Of a stretch of 8,804 nucleotides of DNA, positions 1-5,884 are shown in pieces. The DNA comes from Desulfococcus sp041737845. GTDB lineage: Bacteria > Desulfobacterota > Desulfobacteria > Desulfobacterales > Desulfococcaceae. A program made the translations under genes and the position numbers. The notes beneath the pieces are model-generated. The model was not told the DNA's origin. It was given only the letters and a program-made list of their open reading frames with translations, and made no database searches. Location of the stretch: NCBI RefSeq assembly GCF_041737845.1, contig NZ_JBGSQX010000176.1, positions 1 to 8,804 of the forward strand, in the 5' to 3' direction. How positions within the stretch are numbered: the stretch's first letter is position 1; each line of letters begins with the position of its first letter.

Positions 1-73
1 GAGGATTGGAGGCATCGGGCGGTTCCTGCTGTCTGATGGAAAGATCTTTTCTCATGCTCACGTCCCCAGCCAT
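1..73 (-). CDS. Possible 5' end of a further minus-strand gene (partial)
   Basis: Reading leftward from an ATG at 71-73, the frame stays open for 24 codons to the window edge and starts MAGDVSMRKDLSIRQQ. A second in-frame ATG at 53-55 has a purine stretch (GGGGA) 7 bases upstream and could be the real start. The frame lies about 115 bp downstream of the NrfD gene on the same strand, where a maturation chaperone or accessory protein of the complex would be plausible, but no family can be recognised from so few residues. An open frame of this length occurs easily by chance in GC-rich DNA. The 74-188 gap shows no hairpin followed by a T run, so the operon may continue into this frame. Confidence 0.2.
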   Translation of the reverse strand, partial: MAGDVSMRKDLSIRQQEPPDASNP

Positions 74-188
74 CGTTCCACAGGGTAGCCGATCGCGACA
101 ATTTTTGGCGTTTTTCAGGTAATATAAAGAAACGCTCTACACAGGATTTGCAGGCCCGCGGGCGATGCGCTTCCTCCGCGGTTCAATT

Positions 189-1325
189 CTAGGCGGCCGC
201 GTCCAGGTGCAGGTAGCGCTCGCCCAGGGTATAGAGCAGCAGGGCGATCGCGACGGCCAGCAGCATCACCAGCCATTCATACGAACTGGGGACATAGTGG
301 ATGTACTCGGGAAACTGCTCGGCCTTGGGGCCGATGGGCCGGCTCTGGCCGGCAAGCAGAATCTCCATGTGCATGGCCAGCGTGCCCGCCAGCACGAGAC
401 CGGAGGCGATCAGCCGGACGCCGCGGAGGGTTCGAACGGACGGGACGACCATCAGCAGGAACGGCAGGAAAAGGCCCAGCACCACCTCCGTATTGAGTTT
501 TCCGATGCCGCCGAAGATCTGGGCATACTGCCGGTAGTTCAGGAAGTCCGGAACGATGGTGGCCGATTCGATGGCCATCTTGACGAGGGTAAAAACGATG
601 ACGATGCTGAGAGAATAGGTGAAAATACGCGTGATATCGTCATGGATGGCCTGCATGGTTTCGGAGAGCCTGCCGCCGCTGATGCTTACCACCACGAGGT
701 TATAGAACAGACAAAGGGCCGTGCCGCTCAGGATGGCCATCATCAGACAGTAGATGGACATCACCGGGCCAAAATAGGTCACCCGGGATTCGGTGAGGCC
801 GAACACGGAGCCGATCATGAGCGGCGCCACGATGGCGGCCAAAAACGACACGTTGCCCAGTGCTTTGCTCAGCGGGCTGTGCCAGTCCCCGACATGAAGC
901 CGCCAGAACTTGACGACCAGCAGCGCGAGTTCCACGCTGTAGATAAACCCCATCCACCAGATAGGAGAACTCAGGTTGGGCGAAAGCAGGATGTAATACA
1001 TGTGAAAAATATCCCCCAGCTCGAGGCCGATGGCGGCAAAGCCCCCGATCAGGGTGGCGATGGCCAGAAATACCAGTCGTTTGGCCAGGGGCTCGAATTT
1101 CTTGACCCCGAACACCAGCGGCAGCGAGGCCAGCAGGGTCAGCCCGGTGCTGGTCAGGGCGAGGTAGATGTAAACCCCCAGCGGGAGCGACCACATGAGC
1201 ACGTCGTTGGCATTGAAAAGATAGTGGCCTTCCGTCAGGAGGCGAAACGCGGCATAGAGCCCCGCTGCGATGGCCGCGCCGATCAGTCCCAGCCAGGTCA
1301 CGTATGCACCTCTGGAAAGGGTCAT
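189..1325 (-). CDS. NrfD/PsrC-type membrane subunit of a molybdoenzyme respiratory complex
   Basis: This 378-residue protein is almost wholly hydrophobic, with about ten likely membrane helices (roughly residues 8-30, 43-69, 79-105, 121-144, 160-178, 184-213, 235-258, 282-298, 304-328 and 350-372). It fits the NrfD/PsrC family, which binds and oxidises quinol in the cytoplasmic membrane and passes electrons to the Fe-S subunit without haem. The acidic GLELGDIFHMYY stretch near residues 100-111 resembles the family's quinol-site region. The ATG overlaps the stop of the Fe-S gene as ATGA, and AAGGAGG precedes it by 6 bases, so start and translational coupling are secure. It is the last gene of the operon. 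Arsenate reductases of the Shewanella type lack such a subunit; those with an ArrC and polysulfide/thiosulfate reductases have it, so it does not settle the substrate. Family assignment is firm; the quinone type is unknown. Confidence 0.93.
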   Translation of the reverse strand: MTLSRGAYVTWLGLIGAAIAAGLYAAFRLLTEGHYLFNANDVLMWSLPLGVYIYLALTSTGLTLLASLPLVFGVKKFEPLAKRLVFLAIATLIGGFAAIGLELGDIFHMYYILLSPNLSSPIWWMGFIYSVELALLVVKFWRLHVGDWHSPLSKALGNVSFLAAIVAPLMIGSVFGLTESRVTYFGPVMSIYCLMMAILSGTALCLFYNLVVVSISGGRLSETMQAIHDDITRIFTYSLSIVIVFTLVKMAIESATIVPDFLNYRQYAQIFGGIGKLNTEVVLGLFLPFLLMVVPSVRTLRGVRLIASGLVLAGTLAMHMEILLAGQSRPIGPKAEQFPEYIHYVPSSYEWLVMLLAVAIALLLYTLGERYLHLDAAA

Positions 1326-2050
1326 GACACACCTCCTTTTGTCGGCTGGTAATGTGCCGGATTGAAATCTCGGATATAAAACACGTGAGGATTGGTCCCG
1401 AGCTGTTCGCGGAGGCGGAAGGGACGGAATTTGCCCAGGAGACGGCTCACTTCACTGTTAGGGTCGGAAACGTCTCCGAATATCCGGGCGTCCGCGGGAC
1501 AGGCCTCCACGCACCTGGGCAGCAGGTTTCGTTTGAGGCGGTGGTCGCAGAAGGTGCACTTTTCCACCACGCCCTTGGGGCGGATCCCCGGGAGCGTGTC
1601 ATCGCGCTCGGGATTGTAGTAGGGAATGACCGTACCGCCCGCCTTCCTGTTCTCTTCCGCGGGAGAGGATGTCCCTCCCTGTATCAGGGCGGTTTCATCC
1701 CGCCAGAAGGGGTGCGGCTTGCGCCAGTTGAAATAGATGACCCCATAGGGGCAGTTGAACTCACAATATTTGCACCCGATGCACTTATCGGGGTCGTGCA
1801 TGGTGAGGCCGTTGTCCAGTTTGTGCATGGCCCGTGTGGGACAGCCCCGCACACATGGCGCATTTTCACAATGGTTGCAAAGGGTCGGGATATAGTGGTA
1901 GCGAACGTTGGGAAAGGTGCCGGAGGTTTCGGTGATCTTGTTCGACCAGTAGATCCCGTCCGGGACATTGTTTTCACTGCGGCAGGCGATGCTGCATGCA
2001 CCGCACCCGACGCAACGCTGCAGGTCGATAACCATGGCATATCTGGGCAT
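1322..2050 (-). CDS. Four-cluster [4Fe-4S] electron-transfer subunit (ArrB/PsrB-like)
   Basis: This 242-residue protein carries sixteen cysteines in four ferredoxin-type groups: C13/C16/C19/C23, C58/C61/C66/C70, C90/C93/C96/C100 and C165/C168/C180/C184. This is the pattern of the B subunits of complex iron-sulfur molybdoenzymes, which relay electrons between the membrane quinol oxidase and the molybdopterin subunit. It has no signal peptide; in this family it is exported as a folded partner of the Tat-signal catalytic subunit. From memory, its length (about 234 residues for Shewanella ArrB) and stretches such as YIPTLCNHC and EKCTFCDHRL resemble ArrB closely, though PsrB and SrdB proteins share much of this. 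The start has AGGAGGT about 6 bases upstream and lies 11 bp after the catalytic gene stop; the 3' end overlaps the NrfD gene by 4 bp. All cluster ligands are present, so it should be functional. Confidence 0.95.
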   Translation of the reverse strand: MPRYAMVIDLQRCVGCGACSIACRSENNVPDGIYWSNKITETSGTFPNVRYHYIPTLCNHCENAPCVRGCPTRAMHKLDNGLTMHDPDKCIGCKYCEFNCPYGVIYFNWRKPHPFWRDETALIQGGTSSPAEENRKAGGTVIPYYNPERDDTLPGIRPKGVVEKCTFCDHRLKRNLLPRCVEACPADARIFGDVSDPNSEVSRLLGKFRPFRLREQLGTNPHVFYIRDFNPAHYQPTKGGVS

Positions 2051-2061
2051 TGGATGACCTC

Positions 2062-4644
2062 CTAAAGCTTTTCGATTTTGACTCGGGTGCCGGCATGCCG
2101 GACGGTGCTGCCGCTCAGACGTTCATAGACGGCGGGGATGAGATCGTTGTTGTTGCCGCCCCGGGGGACCTTTCCGAACACCTTGGCCGCCAGTCGTCCG
2201 TAGGCCCAATGACCCTGGCCGTAGCACTTGGCCACCGTTCCGGGGCGAACCCCCTCCCACAGCTTTGCCGTGCACTCGATGCTGCCGGTGGGGGATGCGA
2301 GGCGAATGCGATCTCCGCTGGCGATCCCGAATTTTTTTCCGTCCACCGGATTGAGCTTGGCCACGTCATCCCAGATCTCATCGCCGGGGTCCAGGTCTTT
2401 GAACTCGTAGTACCAGGAGCAGTTGGCCGAACGCCCCTCCCGGTTCAGGCGGGACTTATGATCGACGAACAGCAGGGGGTAGTCGGCCGGATCCCCGCTC
2501 GTATAGGGCGCCTCATAGTGGGGCACAAACGCCAAGTCGCCGCGCGCCAGGTAATTGCACGCCTCCATGACGCGATCAACGCTGACGCCGTGTTTTTCCG
2601 CATGCTTTTCCAGGGCCTCCTTCAGGGTTTCGCTGTAGAATTCGAACATCCCGGTTTTGGTTTTCATCTTGCCCCAGCGTTTACGGAACGGGTAGGGATC
2701 GGAATTGGAAACACCGATCTTGAGAAATTCCTCCCAGCCGCTGAACTTGTCCCCCCCTTCGTGAAGGGCGGGATCCCAGACCTTGCGGGTGGCATACTTG
2801 AGGGCATAAAGGGAGAACTCCTCCGGGTTGACCGGCTCTTTTCCGGTTTCCGGGTCCTTGTATTGCTTGTAATGACGAAGGAGGTTCTCAAATCCCTTTT
2901 CGGCAAGTTTTTCCGCGAGGAGCCAGGGGATTTCGGTTTCATCGCTCCTGTAGTCGCCGATCCGCTTGATGATGGGCTGCATGAGGGAGACGTGGCGATA
3001 ACCGTTGCCGTGGACCTTGATGTAGCCCCATTTCTCGAACAGGTGGTGGGTGCAGGGCAGAAGCATGTCCGAAAACCAGGAGAACTCGGATGCATTGGTC
3101 GTGATGTGCACGAGGAAGGGGATCTTGGCGAGGGCGCGCTCCCACCGCTCCGGCTGTCCGCAGGAGAAGGCGAAGTTGTTCATGTAAGCGACCGCCACCT
3201 TGATGTCGTAAGGGTCTTCATTGAGAATGCCGTCCGCGGCGTTGTTGGTCACGACGCCGCCGCCGGATTTGCCTTCGTTCAGGGATGGGAATTCAAGACG
3301 GCCCCGATGATCGATCTTTTCATACTTCTTGCCGGCTTTGGCGATATCGTCGAAAAACTCGTCAGGCTCGGGAAAATCCTCAGTATACACCTTGTTGGGC
3401 CCAAGGGTGCCCCCCTCGTTGTCCACGGAGCCCACCAGGCCGTTCAGGGCATGACAGATCATGCTGGCGTATGCGCCGCGCACCTGCATCACCGGCCCGC
3501 CGCCCACCCATGAAATCGCGTGGGGCGCCGCTTTGCCGAAGTCGACGGCCACCTGCCGGATCTGTTCGGCCGGCAGCCCGGTTTTCGACGCGGCCCATTC
3601 CGGCGTCTTGTCCTGGAGTTCCAGATTCCACCATTTGACCAAACCGTAGGTGAATTTTTCCTCGAAATCTTCCTCCAAAACCACTTTGCCGGTCTGAAAC
3701 CGATTGAGGCCGTCCTTGAAATCGCCGACGAATTCCCGGTACCAGAGACCTTCGGTGAGAATAACATGGGAGACGGCCGCCGCCAGCGCCCCGTCGTGCC
3801 CGGGCTCGATGGGCAGCCAGACATCGGACTTGGCGCCCGTTGCAGACAGCCTCGGTTCGACAACGGCGATCTGGGCCCGGTCAATGACCGTTCCCCATGC
3901 CTTTGAGTAATAGGACACCTGGCGGTTGGCCGCCAGGGGATCGGCGCCCCAGATCAGAATATAGCGGGCGTTTTCAACATCGTATTGGCGATAATCCCAC
4001 AATCCCTCCGTGTAATACGGCCCGAACTTTTCGGCTTCGGCGCAGATGGCGCTGTGGGAGATGTTGTTGGGCGAACCGATGATCTTGGTCATTCGGTCGT
4101 AGAGGATATCGCGCATGTAGGTATAGCGGCCGCGCATGAGCATGTATTTGTGGGTTTCACCGTTGCTGCGCAGTTCCATGATCTTGTCTGCAAGGGTATT
4201 CAGGGCCTCGTCCCACGAAATCGGCACGAACCCCGGGTCCTCGGTTCTGCCTTTTCTGGGGTTGGTTCGTTTCATGGGGGTCTTGATGCGGTCGGGGTCG
4301 TAAACCTGCTGGATGGCCAGGTGGGGCCGGGGGCAGCCGGCGCCCATGTTGACCTTCGATCGGGGGTTTCCCCGGACTTTGACGGCCCGGCCGTCGATGA
4401 CGTAGACCTGCTTGGAGCACCATGATGTGCACCCCTGACAGGTGGAGGGCATCCACTTCCCCTGGCCTTCTGAGGGTGCGTCGGTGGTTCTGGCCAGCGC
4501 TTTCAATTCCATCGAAAGTCCGGTACCCGCGGCCACGGACACGCCCGCGACGGCCGATGCCTTTACGAAAGACCTTCGCGAGAGCCGGATATCGTCGAGA
4601 AAATCCCGCATCAGATTTTTTCGTCTGGTTCTTTCCTCGTTCAT
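2062..4644 (-). CDS. Tat-exported molybdopterin oxidoreductase catalytic subunit, ArrA/PsrA/SrdA clade (candidate respiratory arsenate reductase)
   Basis: This 860-residue protein is the catalytic subunit of a DMSO-reductase-family enzyme, expected in the periplasm. A twin-arginine signal (LSRRSFVK, R23-R24) with a hydrophobic stretch ends near residue 50. A [4Fe-4S] motif C69-x2-C72-x3-C76-x27-C104 follows, then the Mo-bis-MGD domains. C201 in SHSAICAEAEK is the probable Mo ligand, so the Mo ligand is Cys, not Sec. Around it, R173, Y174, H197, K206 and Y218 sit at -28, -27, -4, +5 and +17, the spacing I recall for the arsenate-site residues of Shewanella ArrA (R165, Y166, H189, K198, Y210 around C193). 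The C-terminus (KCYGQGHWAYGR, RGGNNNDLIPA) also reads like ArrA, which is about 854 residues. Selenate, polysulfide, thiosulfate or another substrate remains possible. I chose the ATG at 4644 because AAAGGAGGGG lies directly upstream; the frame is open to an ATG at 4680, which lacks a ribosome site. It is the first gene of the operon. Confidence 0.95.
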   Translation of the reverse strand: MNEERTRRKNLMRDFLDDIRLSRRSFVKASAVAGVSVAAGTGLSMELKALARTTDAPSEGQGKWMPSTCQGCTSWCSKQVYVIDGRAVKVRGNPRSKVNMGAGCPRPHLAIQQVYDPDRIKTPMKRTNPRKGRTEDPGFVPISWDEALNTLADKIMELRSNGETHKYMLMRGRYTYMRDILYDRMTKIIGSPNNISHSAICAEAEKFGPYYTEGLWDYRQYDVENARYILIWGADPLAANRQVSYYSKAWGTVIDRAQIAVVEPRLSATGAKSDVWLPIEPGHDGALAAAVSHVILTEGLWYREFVGDFKDGLNRFQTGKVVLEEDFEEKFTYGLVKWWNLELQDKTPEWAASKTGLPAEQIRQVAVDFGKAAPHAISWVGGGPVMQVRGAYASMICHALNGLVGSVDNEGGTLGPNKVYTEDFPEPDEFFDDIAKAGKKYEKIDHRGRLEFPSLNEGKSGGGVVTNNAADGILNEDPYDIKVAVAYMNNFAFSCGQPERWERALAKIPFLVHITTNASEFSWFSDMLLPCTHHLFEKWGYIKVHGNGYRHVSLMQPIIKRIGDYRSDETEIPWLLAEKLAEKGFENLLRHYKQYKDPETGKEPVNPEEFSLYALKYATRKVWDPALHEGGDKFSGWEEFLKIGVSNSDPYPFRKRWGKMKTKTGMFEFYSETLKEALEKHAEKHGVSVDRVMEACNYLARGDLAFVPHYEAPYTSGDPADYPLLFVDHKSRLNREGRSANCSWYYEFKDLDPGDEIWDDVAKLNPVDGKKFGIASGDRIRLASPTGSIECTAKLWEGVRPGTVAKCYGQGHWAYGRLAAKVFGKVPRGGNNNDLIPAVYERLSGSTVRHAGTRVKIEKL

Positions 4645-4646
4645 CT

Positions 4647-4656
4647 CCCCTCCTTT
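4647..4656 (-). promoter_or_regulatory. Ribosome binding site setting the molybdopterin subunit start
   Basis: On the minus strand AAAGGAGGGG ends two bases before the ATG at 4644. It is the only strong anti-16S match near the possible starts. The in-frame ATGs at 4668 and 4680 have no such site, so the 12 extra upstream residues are rejected. Confidence 0.8.
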
Positions 4657-4803
4657 CCATGAATTCATGATGATCCGCATGGCTTCAAACCAACGATAGG
4701 ATCAAAAAAGGCAGGTACACAATCGATTCGCCCTTCAACAAAAACATCATCAGAGTGGTGAATGCCGGCGCAATCAGCGCGATGGGGCAGATTCCGGGAA
4801 TGG

Positions 4804-4822
4804 ACGGATCATCAGGATCCGT
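4804..4822. repeat. 7-bp perfect inverted repeat, possible operator
   Basis: ACGGATC and GATCCGT flank a 5-base spacer (ATCAG). The site lies about 160-180 bp upstream of the molybdopterin operon start and about 250 bp upstream of the lipoprotein promoter. Such a position would suit an activator site, but no regulator is encoded in view and a 7-bp repeat may arise by chance. Confidence 0.3.
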
Positions 4823-4877
4823 ATGACGGCATTGGGCCTGCGAATTCCGCCCACCTGACAATGGTTGACGCTGATAT

Positions 4878-4923
4878 CGGAAAATTTGTTCCGCCGGCCT
4901 GTCATTCCGGCAGGGTTTTTTTT
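4878..4923 (+). terminator. Tandem small hairpins followed by a T8 run (terminator-like)
   Basis: On the plus strand, CGGAA/TTCCG (4878-4882 with 4889-4893) is followed by GCCGG/CCGGC (4893-4897 with 4907-4911), then AGGG and eight T (4916-4923). This resembles an intrinsic terminator for rightward transcription. No plus-strand gene lies upstream, so it would end antisense transcription coming from the operon region or a small RNA, or insulate the downstream promoter. The stems are only 5 bp and the two share base 4893, so both cannot be fully formed at once. Confidence 0.35.
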
Positions 4924-5072
4924 AACGGGCACAACCGACATTCAGCGGCGCAGAGAGAATTCCCTCCCGGCGGCAGAGGGGGTTAAGGAAAATCGCAACT
5001 GATGACCGTGCAAGGTATATTTTCAACTTTCGGGGGTTGTCCCGTGGGCAGACGAAAGGATCGGTCGATCCA

Positions 5073-5101
5073 TTGACGCAGATCCTGAAATCCCATAAAA
5101 T
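5073..5101 (+). promoter_or_regulatory. Sigma70-type promoter for the PA14 lipoprotein gene
   Basis: TTGACG (5073-5078) and TAAAAT (5096-5101) are separated by exactly 17 bases. Each hexamer matches the consensus at five of six positions. Transcription would start near 5108, giving an untranslated leader of about 50 bases before the ATG at 5159. This is the best promoter match in the window. Confidence 0.7.
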
Positions 5102-5106
5102 GAACA

Positions 5107-5146
5107 CCTGTGTTGAATCAGTTCATGTTGACTCACTTCACACAGG
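5107..5146 (+). repeat. 7-bp inverted repeat at the predicted transcript start
   Basis: CCTGTGT (5107-5113) and ACACAGG (5140-5146) are perfect inverted arms with 26 bases between them. The left arm sits at the predicted transcription start and the right arm covers the ribosome-site region of the ATG at 5159. It could be a split repressor operator or a leader hairpin that hides the ribosome site. The long spacer makes either reading tentative. Confidence 0.3.
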
Positions 5147-5158
5147 CGGTTGAAACCC

Positions 5159-5806
5159 ATGAAAAACAGATCGGAGCACGCGATGCCGGAAAAAGCTGGA
5201 AGTAGTCGGATTTTTTTTTACCGCAGACCGTTTGGTTATGCGCTCTTGATATTGATTCTTGTCGCGCACCTGGGCGGATGCGCGGGCGTCCACGGGAATC
5301 CGCCCGGCGGACCTGATCCCGAAGGCCTCTCGCCGGGGCTTCGCGTCCTCTATTTCTACGGCAAATATCGGAGTGTCCATGAGCTCCCGGACGGAGATGC
5401 CGCCCTCCTCGAAAAAGGGCGGCCGGGCGAGCCCATTCCGGTGATCGATCACCAGTTCGGGCAGGATGAGGTCTTCGGCAGCGGCAGGAACCTGGGCGTG
5501 GGGGTTCAGATGAAGGGGTACATCCTCCTCGAAAAACCGGGGCGATATGAATTCCAGGCATTGTCCAACGACGGCGTGGAGGTGAAAATTGACGGCCAGA
5601 AGGTGGTGAGTGATCCGGGCGTCCATTCCGACCGGCTCTCTGACATCGGCGGGGTTACCGTTGAAAAACCCGGCTGGCACCCGCTCATGGTCAAGTATTT
5701 TCAGCGGAAGGGCACCGCGGCCCTGAAGTTTTACTGGAAAGCGCCGGGGAAAGACGGCTTCGAGGTCGTCCCGGCGAAGGCCTATGGCCACATGGCAAAC
5801 AACTGA
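5159..5806 (+). CDS. PA14-domain lipoprotein
   Basis: This 215-residue protein has a basic N-terminus, a hydrophobic stretch (about residues 26-38) and a lipobox LGGC with C41 as the likely lipidated residue. Ala at +2 would favour the outer membrane by the E. coli rule. Residues about 61-205 form a PA14-like beta domain: LRVLYFYGKY at its start, SNDGVEVKIDG (136-146) in the middle, then GWHPLMVKYFQ and LKFYWKAPG (about 172-197). PA14 domains usually bind carbohydrate or mediate surface adhesion; the ligand here is unknown. Three in-frame starts exist: TTG at 5150, ATG at 5159 and ATG at 5183, the last with GGAG 6 bases upstream. I took 5159, but 5183 is equally possible and still leaves a full signal peptide. 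A T9 run at 5211-5219 lies in the signal-peptide codons. The gene has its own promoter and converges on the peroxiredoxin gene. Confidence 0.85.
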   Translation: MKNRSEHAMPEKAGSSRIFFYRRPFGYALLILILVAHLGGCAGVHGNPPGGPDPEGLSPGLRVLYFYGKYRSVHELPDGDAALLEKGRPGEPIPVIDHQFGQDEVFGSGRNLGVGVQMKGYILLEKPGRYEFQALSNDGVEVKIDGQKVVSDPGVHSDRLSDIGGVTVEKPGWHPLMVKYFQRKGTAALKFYWKAPGKDGFEVVPAKAYGHMANN

Positions 5807-5825
5807 ACGGACGGGCCGGCAGCAG

Positions 5826-5861
5826 GAACGACCGTTTCGAAGGATGCCGGAACGGTCGTTC
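5826..5861. terminator. 11-bp inverted repeat between convergent genes, possible bidirectional terminator
   Basis: GAACGACCGTT (5826-5836) and AACGGTCGTTC (5851-5861) are perfect inverted arms around a 14-base loop. The repeat fills the 78-bp gap between the stops of the convergent lipoprotein and peroxiredoxin genes, where a shared terminator is expected. Neither side has a T run, so it would be atypical for intrinsic termination and may instead stabilise the 3' ends of both mRNAs. Confidence 0.5.
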
Positions 5862-5884
5862 AGAAACCAGCAATGGCGGGGATA

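Larger units (their letters stand above)
4681..5072. other. Non-coding region between the divergent operon and lipoprotein gene
   Basis: No convincing gene was found here. The open frames on both strands are short, lack ribosome sites and read as low-complexity random sequence. The stretch separates the minus-strand respiratory operon from the plus-strand lipoprotein gene, so the operon promoter must lie within it or just upstream of 4644. I could not find a good sigma70 or sigma54 match on the minus strand. The best sigma70 try, TTGTGT with an 18-base spacer to TATCGT near 4690-4720, is weak. The region holds three small inverted repeats and a T8 run, listed separately. Confidence 0.6.

Noticed and set aside
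165..1352. Long plus-strand open frame opposite the NrfD gene
   Set aside because: It is rich in Gln, His, Gly and Asp with no family motif, and lies antisense to a clear membrane protein with good ribosome site and operon context.
1352..3513. Plus-strand open frames of 237 and 487 codons opposite the Fe-S and molybdopterin genes
   Set aside because: They mirror genes with complete cysteine motifs and conserved domains. Their proteins show no recognisable fold, and they are typical GC-rich antisense shadows.
2062..4644. Formate dehydrogenase identity for the molybdoenzyme
   Set aside because: The Mo ligand region reads SHSAICAEAEK with Cys and no UGA, and the neighbours and C-terminal region fit the ArrA/PsrA/SrdA clade instead.
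4645..4680. A 12-residue longer start for the molybdopterin subunit at 4680
   Set aside because: No ribosome site precedes it, and the strong AAAGGAGGGG lies inside this stretch directly before the ATG at 4644.
4762..5107. Short open frames on both strands in the intergenic region (74 and 61 codons)
   Set aside because: They have no ribosome sites or recognisable motifs, and they overlap hairpins and the promoter.
5138..5791. Minus-strand open frame of 217 codons opposite the lipoprotein gene
   Set aside because: The plus strand has a near-consensus promoter, signal peptide, lipobox and PA14 motifs; the minus frame has none of these.
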